Shown here piece by piece: positions 24,801-34,854 of a DNA stretch of 64,000 nucleotides. A model generated the notes under the pieces. That model was given only the letters and a program-made list of their open reading frames with translations, searched no databases and was not told the DNA's origin. The stretch's first letter is position 1; every line of letters starts with the position of its first letter. This DNA is from Toxonevra muliebris. Taxonomy: Eukaryota; Arthropoda; Insecta; Diptera; Pallopteridae. A program made the position numbers and the translations under genes. The stretch spans positions 77,194,400 to 77,258,399 of the forward strand of contig OY829328.1 of NCBI GenBank assembly GCA_963691655.1, given 5' to 3'.

Positions 24801-27800
24801 AGCTCCGTCGGAATTAGTGATAGGGCTGATTATTTTTTTATTTTTAATTTTAGTTGCTAGAAAATGTAAGTGCCGGATTGCAAATTAAAGAGACCTGCGT
24901 ATCAGTTGGCACCAGGGGCACTCATAATTACATCAACCGAAGCCTTAAAAACCAGGCTACATTTACTTTCAATAAACGTTGGGAGGTAAAATCCTATACT
25001 GTCGACTACAATTAGAAAGTAGAATAGGCGGGTAAGAGCTTTATAATTACCTACAATTTCGCGATGTCCCAATACCTTAACGGTAATCGTTTCGATATCT
25101 TATTAGGAGCTAACTATACGATAGTCAGAGATTACTATCATCAACCTAACTCTTTGACTTTCGATTCTTTTACTGGAAAAACATTACAGTGATCAAGAAA
25201 GTGAATTGATTTTCGAACTTCCAAAAAGTCTGCGTAGGTTTTGGGTCGTCAAAAACTGAAAATACATTTTTCAAACGATAGGTCCCTTTTCGTATACTAA
25301 GGCACATATGTTTCTTTCAGTTTACGCCCGGCGGCACATAATATTTTTTTGCGTCACATACTTTACCAATGCAAATGGAGCAAAAGAAAATGTTTTCTTC
25401 GGTGCTATAAATATCATTCCGAAAATATCGGCCATTAAAATGCATTCAAAGGGTTAAAAAAGTAAAAAAACCAATAAAAGGTATTTATTACTTAGACGGC
25501 AATAACAATTGGAACCAAGCGCTAACCAGTAAAAAAGGAAAAATTTTTGAAAAATGGCAACAAAAAAAAAGTTTGGAATCAGGAGAGCTTAAAACACATA
25601 CATATTTTATGTGGGATTAAGCAGAAAAAAAAGGAGAATTCTTCATAATCCGCTTACTGGTAATAAACCATTAATTTTTTTATATGACTCGAGTTCAGTT
25701 TTGGTCTCAATTTCATCAAAAAAAAAAGAAAATTGTAATGAACATTTTCCCCGAAATCATTATAAAACAGTAGAGTGTCCCGTTTATGGGCCAGACTTGA
25801 CTCTGGTTATGGAACGTCCAGTTTTACTTAACTCAAGCCTAAATGTATCATTTGTATGATTAGAATAGATTGTTAAGGTGGTGGGTAATAAGTTCCCAGA
25901 TTACAGCGGCCAAACAATGACCTATTCTGATGTCCCCGGAGAAATTTATTGTTTCTATAGTTCTCCTATGAGTTCATTTTTTTTGAGGAAATTTCATATC
26001 TTTTTAGGAGAACTATCTGCTATGTCTTGCGATTGTAGGATGGAATTTCCTAAGTAACGAAGTCGGGTTCCTCATTAGATCTTCACAGTAGCATAGAATA
26101 TGTTCTGCTGTTTCGTCCTCCTCGTTACATATTCGGCACGTATAGTCCTATGCTAGACCCAAGGTCGGTGTTTGTTGACCCTACAATGCCCGGTGTAGAA
26201 TCCTGTAACAAATCGCGATTTGATTCCTGCTCAAATTAATTTGTGTGATAAATAGAATAGGATTTTTATAAAACTTTCGATGATTTTCAAATAAAATTTT
26301 GAAATGGAGAGATTTCTAATGCATGCACTGTGAATCCGACTACTACGAAAAAAATGGATGATGATGATTACTTAAATTCAGTTCCAAGTTTCCAACAGAA
26401 ATTTTGGGTGTCCCATAACAGGAAAAATTCGTTTTCAGAATTTAGAAAATGTGAAAAATTTTATTTACTGCCCATAATAAAAAGTCGTGACTATGTAGGA
26501 AGTTGGTACCGATCACGGTTGCCACTTTGGTACAGTTCTACCAAAACTGGTAAATTTTTTTACATTTTTTTGCGCTTGGTACATTGGTACATGTTTTCAA
26601 AATTTGGTACATTCTGTGGGCAAAGTTAGCCTTTATAGTAATCAAGAATTGTAAACATATTTTCGAAATACTTTAGAAATTAGAAAATTGTTCAGAATTA
26701 GCTATTTTTTGGCAGAAAGTAAGTAAGTAAGTATTAAAAATAGAGTAGGCGAAATGCGGTTTGAAGAATTAACTAAATTTATATATATATATATATGTAT
26801 ATATAGCTCAGTTGCTGCTGAAAAAAAAAATTGTTGACTTGAGTCCAATAAAAAAACAAATTAAGGATTAAATTTGAATTCAATACTCTTAATAATATAA
26901 TGCTATATAATAAACTGACAAAAAATTTTTAATAAAGTTATTTATTCTATATAAAAATTTGGTACATTTTTTCTCCATTTGGTACAAAATAAAATGAATA
27001 AGTGGCAACCGTGGTACCGGTTAGTGCAAGTTTATTAATACTTTCGATTATTTTAGTCGTTTCATTTCTTTTCGTTCCATATTCTGCGCCGTCACAAATA
27101 TGAACGGCTTGCTTCGTCGACGCCGTTGGAGTTGTGTCATCCTGATTAAATGCTAATTAACCTAAATTGGTAGACAAAAATTTAAGCTTCAAATAGAAAA
27201 CCGAATTTAGGGAATTTTTAAACAGTTTTTCGCATTTTTATGACATGGTTAAAATCATCTACGACCTAACCAGTGAAGTGTTAAAACACACTAAAAACTT
27301 ATGGTGTCCCTGTAAAACGTGTGTCAAACATTTAAATTTACCATTGACTACTTGAGTGCAGGGTATAAAATAAAGCAAAAAAAAAAGTAAAGAGTTTTTT
27401 AATCAATTTTCAATTTAATTTTTCTTCTTTTTTTTTTTTTTTTAATTACTATATGACCTCATTGCATTATTGTATGTAAGTCGGAGTATTAGAAGAGACG
27501 CGCTGGTACTATACAAACTAACTACAATATGGTACATACGGACGCGTATATACCTATGTATAAGTATAGGTATAGGTGTATGTATTTTATTACTAACTAT
27601 ACACTACACGTTGATATTTAGTTAGTTAGTTGTATATGGACATATTTTGGACTTGAACCAAAAACTTACCTAATGGTAATATAAAACGTGGTTGTGTTAC
27701 TGATTGATTTACTGATTGTCCTGAAAAATATTTGTAATATATATACATACAAAAACATATGCAATAAAAAAAAAAAAAAAAAAAAAAACATTCCGCATAG

Positions 27801-30800
27801 TACAAAAAATAATATGAAGTAGAAGTATGCAAATAGATAGTACTACATACATACGTATGTATGAAGTATGCATGAATGTATGAATGTAGAATAAGTTAGT
27901 TATAATGTTTATATAAAGTGCATATTGTGAAAAAGTGTGGAATTGCAGAAATTAAATAGATGCAAGTGAGAGGGGGGGAGGGGAATAGAGATAACAAAGG
28001 TAAGTGAAATGAGAAAGGTAGGAAACACGGAGAGTAGTTGTTGATCAGGTAGTAATGGTGTGGGTAATGGTCTTGATGGTGATGGTGAAGGATGACGGTC
28101 TTAGTGCTTCAAAAAGTAATGATGCTGCTTTCTGTGTATTCTGAATAGACACAACTTTATTTTATCATCGATTGATTAAATCCAATTATATTTCTAGTAT
28201 ATGATAAAGAGAAAAAATGCACATACACATACATACCTGGCACATATTTATTGGCATACATACATACATAGAATTAAAGATAAACATACATACACATACA
28301 TAAGTGAAATAGCAGATATTAAGAGATGCAAAAGTGAAATGCATACATATTTATATAAATGATTGAAATATTATGGAAAAAATACTGAAATAGAACAAGA
28401 AAAGCAGCAGCTGGTGGGTGGTGGTGGTGGTAGTAGATTGTGATGATGGGTGGGCTTGTGTGTGTGTGTATTTTCATTTACAAAATTCATATCAAATTCA
28501 TATCAATATTTATTACAAGCCACAATCAAATTGTACTAGAATGCTGCGTGCATGTATGTGTGCAATTGTTTGTTATTTTATTTTTTGTTTAGTTAAGGCG
28601 AGACGAGCAAAGCAAAAATTATCTGAATATGTTGTTGTTGTTGTGCTCTGATTTACCTGTATTCAGGTCATTAACTAAAGTCGAAATGGCCGATGTTATA
28701 TTATCAGCAGCTTCATTCAGTTCAACATTTGTAGGATTTTGCATTTTTGCTACACCGCCGCAGCCGCCGCCACAAAAGCAAAGCGTCCAAAATTTTGTAA
28801 TAATTTTGTGTGGATTTTTATTTGTATTTGTATTTTTTTTTTGCAATTTACAAAATGGTTTTTTGTAATTTTGGTAATAGAAGTGAAGTTATATTTTTAT
28901 GGTTTTCAAGTTGTGAAGTTGAAGTTGATAATTTTGAATAAGTAGTTGTTTATTTTGAGTTGAATTTGTGGGAGAAATATTTGTGAATATAAGAGTACCA
29001 GTGAATATTATTTATTTGCTAGTAATATATATAATATTAGAAATATATTTCAGTTTCATAGCTAAAGTAATACAAAATTTTGAAAAATCGTCCCTAAAAC
29101 GGTTCCTATGTAACACATAATGCTCAGTTTCAGATTACAAAAACTAAATTTTAATCGACCAATCACAATTTGTTCTTAAAATATTATATAAATTTTTTAA
29201 AATATACGTAGGTATGTAAATACATAGTAGCAGATTTAAAATTTGTGTTTCCTCTTATATAATTCCAATTGAGAGAAAAATTGCAAATAATTAAAAAAAA
29301 AAAAAAATTGGTATCCAATTCATAATTTATACACAAACTAAAACTTAAGTTTAGTTTTTTTTTATTTTGTGTATAAAAATAAATGTTTGTACTGTTCGCT
29401 GAGGATTTTACAGCACCCAGGAACCTCTGCCCCTTGGGTCCATCAATGTGTATGCATATTTTTTAATACACTCACATATGCACATCAATATAAAGTATAC
29501 TTAGCTATGTATATTCTTAGAATATTGAGCCAACCAATAAATTTGTGTAATTGTAATTTTTAATTCTATAAATGGATTGAAAATTTTCGATATAGCTTCT
29601 TAAAAAAAAAAAAAAAAACAAAACACAGCTGCGTCCAACTCCTCAAATTCATTGTCTACCATTCGTAATAAAATTACTCTAAACTGCCGCCGTCACCGTG
29701 AATAATGGTCGGCTCAGATCGATTGACATGTCAATCTGCTGCTGCCGCAGCCAACGTTAAATAAATAATGAATGAAAGAACACGAATAAAACGTAAAAGT
29801 ACATGAAGTAAACAATAATAAATATAGAAAAATAACTCAATATTGTCGAGTGCAGTATTTCCGAAGCTGAACTACAAACAGAGAAACCTTCTAATGTAAT
29901 GATTAAACTTCAAGACAGTGTTAAAATAGCTATTAAAGCTCTAAACTCAGACTTAAGTGGGTCAGTTCCTCAAGACCAAAAATAAATAAATTTTTCTCTT
30001 TGTTTAATCGATTGGGAAACTAAGTAAAAATGTCTATAAATTTAGCTCTAAATTCAAAGAATTTTGGAAGTTATTGCCGGCAGTGCACGGGCGAGAGCTG
30101 ACATTCGACGAGTGTTTCCTCAAAACCAAACTGCGTACAAAATTTCGCATAAACTATTGAACCTATAGACCACATTCAACTTTCATTTTGTATTTCATAT
30201 GAACTACAAAAAAACTATTTTATATGAACTACAATATCAATGACTTTGTCAATTTTTAATATTTTTTTAAGCACAAATATCAACAAATGTTACATCAAAA
30301 ATCTAAGTTTTGGTTCAAATAGCGGAAAATTTTCTTAATGATTGGTTTTTATTAAAGCTTTTCGGTTCGTATAGAGTAAAAAATATACAACAAAATAAAA
30401 ATAATTTCTGTTTCCGAACGCTATAGTGTACACAATCCTACTACTTCGGAGACATTCCAGTATAACACAGTTTATTCCGCCATTTCGAAACATTTTGGTG
30501 TTATTTTTTTTTTAATCATTGTTGGAAAGTTGAATAAAACATTCGAAACATTTTGGTGTTATTTTTTTTTTAATAATTGTTGGAAAGTTGAATAAAATAT
30601 GCCTGAAAGACTATGCTGTTTTTTTTCAACAAAAAAAAAAAAAATCTGAAAAAGCGCATTTTTCCCGGCTCTAGTGGGACTGACAACCTTAATATTCTCT
30701 ATATTAGTTAATCAAGGAATGTTATCCATCTCAATAAGTCATAGGCTTGACAATGGCCTAGTCTTGGTTCCAAATCTTAAGAGCATTGAAGTCAATGAAA

Positions 30801-33800
30801 CGGCAATTGAATTATCGAGAGAAGGATCATATCAAGACATTGCTCAGACCTAGTAACAATTACCCTGAGGAAAATAATTATAGATATATTCCCTCTGTAG
30901 TCGCTAAAAACCAATATTATATAAAGTTTTTTTTCTCTTGTTTATTTAATTGATCGAACTGGAGTTGATATTATTTAAGTTTGTATCATTTAAATTTTGT
31001 TAACTTGTAACACTTTGCATACTTTCGAATGCATCTCTGTGTCAAAATTTATGGAAGCATTCGTTGAAATAAATCTTCGTTTATTTCACGAACAATGTCT
31101 GAGAAAGACAAATAAGAAAAATTTTTATTTATTATCGCAGATATTAATATATTCGTTCCATTTTCCTTGGATGCTCGCCTCAAAGACAATCGTAAAAATA
31201 ACAAGAAATAAGGGAGAAATAGATATGGCATGGAAACCGAGATAACCCAGCAAAAGACAACTATCTTTTAGATTGCTCCCAGAGCAAAATTATAGGAGGA
31301 TGTAGAATATAACTACATATTCAAAGAACACACTGTTCAGTGATATACAGATGTGTCACGAACCGAGAATGAAACTGGGGCAAGAGTGCTTTAGCAATAA
31401 ATATTGCTATTATTTCTGAATCTGTTTGTGGAATAGGAGACAGCGTAATCAGGGAAGTATTCAGGCAGGAAGAGATAAACAAGAGGCAAGAACTATTTAC
31501 CAATCTTCCGGAACTAAGGAAATCCAAAGCGCTCCTGGGCAACTATAATAAAAGTAGATATGTATTCTGTATTGGACTTAACAAATATAGTTTGCAGGAT
31601 CAGAGAACACCTTTGTAAAATAGATATTGAGGGAAGCTAAATATTTAGGTTCTGCAATGAGGAAGAGAAATCATCAGAACATATTTTAGTTCATTGTGCA
31701 TGTACAAGTTGGCATGGGCGTTGGGCATGTACCAAGTGCCCAGCACTGAACTAGCATCTATTGATCCGGGCGCTGTACTCAAATTCCTGAAAGAGGCTGA
31801 ACTGGATGAGGTACTCTAAGCTTAGACTAGATAGAAAGAGGGACGTAAAATAGATCTTACAGGTCGTGGGTACAATCAACATCTTTAATAATAATGTACT
31901 ATAATAACAATATACAAGTACTAACAATTTGTAATCGGAGTCTTGATAGCAAGGATCCGTGGACCCAGAGTGGTACAGATGTTTGCTGACTGATGTCCTA
32001 AGATCACCCATACTTAATCTACTATACATCCTGCACCAAAGTTGCCCCTGCTCTTAACAAATATGACGAATGGGAGGGTAAATTTGAAAATCTCTGGCGA
32101 ACCGTTTCCAAAGTACTAGCGGCTGAGCTTTAAGTAGTCTTCCTTCCCCCCCCCCCGCCCCCTCCCTTAACTCTGTTCGATTTTCTACATGAATCCGTTT
32201 GACTTGGATCAAAATAAACAATCGGATAATATACAGCCAGGGGCCAGCAACTCTAAATTTCAATCCACATACACCACAATAAACCTGAGCATTATTGCAC
32301 TGCCAAAATTTTGTGAGTTAAAGTTTGTAGGCCCTCCCATCCACAAGACGGATAAGTTCCGTTGGACTTCCACAAGTTCCAGAGCTTGAATTGGATCGAT
32401 AAAAAGGCAAGTAGAGTTAAATGAAGAAGCTATAGAGGCTGAAATATCATTCCATCTCTATTGAGTTGAATTTTTTCAAGTTTTCCAATGAAAATCTAAT
32501 GGGAAATTATATTTCAATAGGTACTAAAAACCACACAATTTTATTAGCTGGCTCTAACCTACATTTGCAGGTACTATGTGTAGATAGTATTGTAGATATT
32601 TTACGAATTAATTACAGATTCAAATAAATATTATGTACCTATACCTACTCATACATACTTAACAGTTTATGGTAATCATTAAAATTATATCACACTTACT
32701 TGCACTTCCATTGGCACTAAACGCCGATCGCATATCGCTGCTAATCTGATTCAATTGATCTAATTGATTTTGATTGAATGCCTGCTGCTGATGAGATAAT
32801 GATCCAGATTGTTGTGCTTGCATTAATTGCTGCTGTGTCGAGCGCAATACATTGCCACCACCCATTGCCATGGCATAAGGTTGTTGCATTTGCTGCTGCT
32901 GTTGTTGTTGTGAGTGCAGTGAGTTCATGGGTGAAGTACCGAGACCGCCGGGCATTGGTGGCGATTTACCCGAACGTGGACTAGAATTAGGCGTCGAACG
33001 TGGCGAGGCTGTTTGTTGATTTTTGAGCATACGCATAAGTCCCTCCAGCTGTTCCATCAATTGACGGCGTGAATCTTGCAATGCACCCAAGTGACCCTCG
33101 AGTTCACCTTTACGCTGACGCAGTGCACGTAACTCATTGATGAGTGCAGGATTTTCGGGTGTCATTTGTTCAGCTTCCTGCTGCCTGCGTAAGCGTGCAA
33201 TTTCACGCATAATCTCTTTATTTTTAGATTCTAACTGTGCGATGAGTTCGCGTTGAGCACGTGAATTATCTGAGCCAATGGTATTTGAGTTTTCCATGTT
33301 AGACATGGAAGGAGGCTATTGAAACGAAGAAAAAGAGAAAGAAGAAGATTTATAAAATTAATTAAATTTGTAGATTTATATTAAGAGAGAGAGAGAGAGA
33401 GAGAGCGGATAGGAAAAATTGAAGCATTACTCACTGCGCGATTCTCCTGCGCCAATCGTGCAGCATAACGCGCTATCAACCGATGCTCCTCATCATTGGC
33501 CGAGGCGGCTGCTACACGTGACATTGATGCCGCCGTGGCACTATCCAAGCTACGTCCGGTGGCACGTGAATCTAATGTGCTCGAACGATCAAATATACCA
33601 CCGCCGGGACCAGCACCACCCGGACCATGCAACAACGACGGATCGGAAAAACCATTATGCGAGGGCAACGGTGATGGCGGCACAATATGCGATAAATTGA
33701 GCGTTTTCTCCGGTTGTTCGGGAAATCGTGGCAACACTTGCGTCGTCTTCTCGGGTACACATCGAAAACTTTTTCGCAACGAGTGGCCGATCTGTTTGCT

Positions 33801-34807
33801 TGGCGATTTATAGCTCGAATACTCCTTGACTTCGTGATCGTTTTGATGATTCAACGATGTCTTGCCATGCCAAAAACACTCCTGGCACAATTGGTAGGCG
33901 TGACACCGCTGACATCGATAACGAAATCCGGTGAAGTTTTCCTTATGGCAAACAGAGCAGATCGTCGGATGCACAATTGTCTCAACGGTGGCCAACCGAT
34001 GCAATAGCGGCAGCCAGACGAGGCACGATGGGCCCGGTTCGGACATAAGTGTTGCCATGAAGTCATTAACCGTGACTTTATTCTCAGCGGGAAAGATTTC
34101 CTCTTCGAGACCCTCCTTATAATGGAATGTAGGAGATTCATAGACAGCAGCTGGTAAAGCAAGAACCTCACGTAAAAATTCACCCAATTTCCAGGGAACA
34201 AGTTGACCGGCACCATCGGAAATTTGCGAAAAAATATCTAATAAAAGGAAGAAGAAGAATATAAAAAACAAAAAGTTTTACGATTTACAAGAAAAAAAAA
34301 TCATTATTCCTTAATACTTACAGCGTAATTTATCGACCAACTTTCCAGAACACATTGTTGCTAATGCAACTTTAATCGAGAAAACTCGTATCTTACCGGA
34401 GTTATCACTATGAAATACATCATTATTGAAATTATTTAACCCTGTAAACTTTCTATCGCTATCGCTTACCTTGTGTATGCAGCCAACAACCAGTTGAGTA
34501 ATAGACCAGCCTTGGAATCGACAGTTACTTGTTGCGATGTGGGAAGACGTTTATTGAGGTTGTGGTATAGTGATGAAACAAGCGTTTCCAGTCTCGCCAC
34601 GCTAACCTCACTTTGTGGCTCTAGGGTATTCAGTCCATTCTCACGAAACGCTTCGATTGCATTCCAAATATCGACCAAGTGTAAATTTGTGGATTTCTGT
34701 ATGTAACGCAATTTCGATGCGGTACGATATGATGCGAAACGTATGGAATCGAATGTTTGCAAACGCAAATCCTGCAATATTGCCACACTTGGTTCGAGCT
34801 CCATCAT
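15776..34807 (-). CDS. Dyb: dystrobrevin (complete, nine coding exons)
   Basis: Dystrobrevin is a cytoplasmic member of the dystrophin-glycoprotein complex that binds dystrophin and syntrophin at muscle and neural membranes. Nine exons join in phase: 34807-34470, 34407-34322, 34237-33435, 33315-32700, 28749-28657, 27720-27670, 22993-22769, 16311-16268 and 15841-15776, for 773 residues. Residues ~10-230 match the EF-hand-like region ([37 protein letters not shown]). A ZZ zinc finger covers ~233-280 (Cys 235, 238, 250, 253, 259, 262; His 272, 276). Coiled coils are at ~431-459 and ~466-508, then a Ser/Pro linker and poly-Q near 545-556. A short conserved helix ([19 protein letters not shown]) lies at ~626-644 and an acidic tail at ~664-737. 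The start ATG is preceded in-frame by a second ATG-adjacent methionine (MMELEP) and an upstream splice acceptor at 34855, so a 5' non-coding exon exists. All exon phases agree, which is strong internal support; the exon 5 and exon 7 acceptors are weak. Confidence 0.95.
15842..16267 (-). other. Dyb intron 8
   Basis: A 426-bp GT/AG intron, AT-rich with long T runs. No other feature was seen. Confidence 0.75.
16268..16311 (-). CDS. Dyb: Dyb micro-exon 8 (44 nt)
   Basis: The acceptor is CAATTACAG and the donor is AAAAG|GTAAAG. Joined to exon 7 it gives (D)[14 protein letters not shown]. The first two bases complete an Asp codon begun in exon 7, and the exon ends in phase 0 to fit exon 9. Confidence 0.82.
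16774..16932. repeat. foldback (long imperfect inverted repeat)
   Basis: The whole 159-bp segment is a long imperfect palindrome. The outer arms are GAATATAGTTCATCAAACTC and the complement of GATTTGATGAACAATATTC. The inner arms are ATACATTTTCATCA and TGATGAAAATACAC. It is probably a foldback MITE or a hairpin-forming intronic element. Confidence 0.65.
18045..18247. repeat. 101-bp tandem duplication
   Basis: Two adjacent 101-bp units, AAATAAAACGAAGAGTTGCA onward and AAATAAAACAAAGAGTTGCA onward, differ at about ten positions. Both end with GTGTTATTACGAATTTGACC. Open frames through it come from the repeat. Confidence 0.85.
21078..21092 (+). promoter_or_regulatory. TATA box of the LTR-like block
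   Basis: GTGTATAAAAAGGGC is a near-consensus TATA box, with a GC-rich stretch just downstream that could hold the transcription start about 30 bases on. The match is visible; promoter activity is inferred. Confidence 0.5.
21143..21490. repeat. two ~175-bp repeat units each with a hairpin
   Basis: Both units run TTGTTAGGAAT, then a GTTCC spacer, then a hairpin, then ATCAGACCGTGTGGTGCCAC, and end near CCATATGACCCCAGACG. Hairpin A (21181-21194 with 21217-21230) has a 14-bp stem. Hairpin B (21347-21358 with 21372-21383) has a 12-bp stem. The stems differ in sequence but both pair perfectly. Confidence 0.8.
21577..21770. repeat. 57-bp tandem repeat, about 3.4 copies
   Basis: Units start CGCTCGCC at 21577, 21634, 21691 and 21748, exactly 57 bp apart. 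Each holds GGCGCATCATACGCATCGA and ACAACGCT. As 57 is a multiple of three, a minus-strand frame of 129 codons stays open with a 19-residue repeat ([19 protein letters not shown] type); I do not consider it a gene. Confidence 0.9.
22769..22993 (-). CDS. Dyb: Dyb coding exon 7 (acidic tail)
   Basis: A 225-nt exon, residues 664-737, very acidic ([20 protein letters not shown], then [20 protein letters not shown]). The donor is ATCG|GTGAGA. The acceptor AATACAAG lacks a clear pyrimidine tract, but an in-frame TGA lies a few codons upstream and the phase fits exon 6. Retention of the following intron would add about 22 residues before a stop at 22701, giving an alternative C-terminus. Confidence 0.8.
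23740..24828 (+). mobile_element. PIF/Harbinger DNA transposon, internally decayed
   Basis: The ends CAGCCCTATCACTAATTCCA and, in reverse, CAGCCCTATCACTAATTCCG form terminal inverted repeats with a 3-bp flanking duplication ATT (23737-23739 and 24829-24831). The plus strand carries a broken transposase N-terminal region: [35 protein letters not shown] and then [15 protein letters not shown]. This matches the HARBI1-type order up to the 'GFPgvlG.IDGthI' site, where it breaks off. A (TA)n run (about 24047-24067) lies inside. Its sister copy is at 50375-51553. Confidence 0.85.
24090..24420 (+). pseudogene. HARBI1-like transposase remnant
   Basis: The frame after TTTCCCTTAG reads [20 protein letters not shown], then a [16 protein letters not shown] block and [10 protein letters not shown]. 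After a stop and frame change comes [11 protein letters not shown]. The catalytic DDE core is missing. It is non-functional and part of the 23740-24828 element. Confidence 0.75.
25990..26235 (-). pseudogene. LINE ORF2 C-terminal fragment (second copy)
   Basis: The minus strand reads TGHCRVNKH in one frame and [20 protein letters not shown] in another, the zinc-knuckle tail of RNase H-bearing non-LTR elements. At least one frameshift separates the two parts. It differs from the 6.6-kb and 53.8-kb tails, so it comes from another family or insertion. Confidence 0.75.
26514..27013. mobile_element. hAT-type non-autonomous element (500 bp)
   Basis: The ends are CACGGTTGCCACTT and AAGTGGCAACCGTG. 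The flanks GTACCGAT (26506-26513) and GTACCGGT (27014-27021) are an 8-bp duplication with one change. Inside are several TTGGTACA motifs near both ends. No transposase is present. A 1018-bp relative lies at 40787-41804. Confidence 0.85.
27670..27720 (-). CDS. Dyb: Dyb micro-exon 6 (51 nt)
   Basis: The acceptor is AAATATTTTTCAG and the donor is TTAG|GTAAGT; both are strong. It encodes [16 protein letters not shown], with split codons that fit both neighbours. Its length is a multiple of three with the same phase on both sides, so it could be a cassette exon. Confidence 0.82.
27721..28656 (-). other. Dyb intron 5
   Basis: About 940 bp of AT-rich sequence with ACATACAT microsatellites, an A run at 27767-27788, a G-rich patch at about 27970-27985 and GGTGGTGG repeats at 28414-28430. 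No coding signal was seen. Confidence 0.7.
28657..28749 (-). CDS. Dyb: Dyb coding exon 5
   Basis: A 93-nt exon in phase 1-1 encoding [20 protein letters not shown] and [10 protein letters not shown], a helix that matches the conserved 'AAD.iT.A.SsLV.eLn' block of dystrobrevins. The donor is ACAG|GTAAAT. The acceptor GCGGTGTAG is preceded by an unusual G-rich segment and only a short pyrimidine run. Confidence 0.88.
29680..29755. promoter_or_regulatory. GC-richer patch with palindrome, possible enhancer element
   Basis: GCCGCCGTCACCGTGAATAA and a perfect 16-bp palindrome GATTGACATGTCAATC stand out in AT-rich intron. TGACATGTCA-type palindromes are like TALE or Iroquois homeodomain sites. The palindrome is visible; any regulatory role is inference. 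Confidence 0.3.
30486..30601. repeat. 58-bp tandem duplication
   Basis: CGAAACATTTTGGTGTTATT begins two adjacent 58-bp copies (from 30486 and 30544) that differ at one or two bases, so the duplication is recent. Confidence 0.85.
31270..31820 (+). pseudogene. LINE ORF2 RNase H/C-terminal remnant
   Basis: The plus strand shows a decayed RNase H start ([15 protein letters not shown]). About 300 bases on, in shifting frames, come [20 protein letters not shown] and a terminal [15 protein letters not shown] stretch. This order, RNase H then a C-C-H-C tail, is that of non-LTR retrotransposons. There are several stops. Confidence 0.7.
32146..32166 (-). other. G-rich tract in Dyb transcript, potential G-quadruplex
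   Basis: The plus strand has 11 C, then G, 5 C, T, 3 C. The Dyb pre-mRNA strand therefore carries GGGAGGGGGC followed by an 11-G run, enough for four G-tracts. It lies in intron 4. Confidence 0.55.
32700..33315 (-). CDS. Dyb: Dyb coding exon 4 (coiled coils and poly-Q)
   Basis: A 616-nt exon, residues 410-614. Heptad segments [20 protein letters not shown] and [20 protein letters not shown] are the dystrobrevin coiled coils that bind dystrophin. They are followed by a Ser/Pro-rich linker and a CAG/CAA-encoded glutamine run. The donor is A|GTAAGT. Reading through it would end after about 12 more residues, so an intron-retained short isoform is possible. Confidence 0.95.
33435..34237 (-). CDS. 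Dyb: Dyb coding exon 3 (EF2 and ZZ zinc finger)
   Basis: An 803-nt exon, residues 143-409. It holds [10 protein letters not shown], the [12 protein letters not shown] block and the ZZ finger (CSVC...CQRC...CQEC...H). These are followed by [11 protein letters not shown], a conserved [17 protein letters not shown] segment and a Gly/Ser-rich linker. The donor is GCA|GTGAGT. The intron to exon 4 is 119 bp. Confidence 0.95.
34322..34407 (-). CDS. Dyb: Dyb coding exon 2
   Basis: An 86-nt exon with acceptor TTTCATAG and donor T|GTAAGT. It encodes [20 protein letters not shown] and continues GKLVDKLR, the second EF-hand-like helix block of dystrophin and dystrobrevin. The split codons on each side give Ser and Tyr, as expected for the family. 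Confidence 0.95.
34470..34807 (-). CDS. Dyb: Dyb coding exon 1 (EF-hand-like region)
   Basis: It encodes residues 1-112 plus two bases, starting [13 protein letters not shown] and including [17 protein letters not shown] and [11 protein letters not shown]. The donor is AG|GTAAGC. The exon continues 5' as untranslated sequence to the acceptor TTTCAG at 34855-34860, containing a GT-rich stretch (read CACACAC on the transcript). Confidence 0.95.
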
Positions 34808-34854
34808 GAAGTGTGTGAGTTTGTGTGAGTGTGTGTGTCTTTAGATCCTAAGAT

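Larger units (their letters stand above)
22994..27669 (-). other. Dyb intron 6 (4.7 kb)
   Basis: It holds a PIF/Harbinger copy (23740-24828), a LINE tail fragment (about 25990-26235) and a hAT-type element (26514-27013). TATACCCTGCA-type motifs at about 23451 and, inverted, at 27356 bracket most of it. The stretch 24.83-25.98 kb shows nothing recognisable. Confidence 0.7.
28750..32699 (-). other. Dyb intron 4 (3.9 kb)
   Basis: It contains a 58-bp tandem duplication (30486-30601), a LINE tail fragment (about 31270-31820), a C-run that is G-rich on the transcript (32146-32166) and a GC-richer conserved-looking patch at 29680-29755. No additional exon is required by phase. Confidence 0.65.

Noticed and set aside
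32778..34216. Plus-strand and alternative-frame open frames across the Dyb exons
   Set aside because: They are shadows of the Dyb coding frame, whose protein matches dystrobrevin over its whole length.
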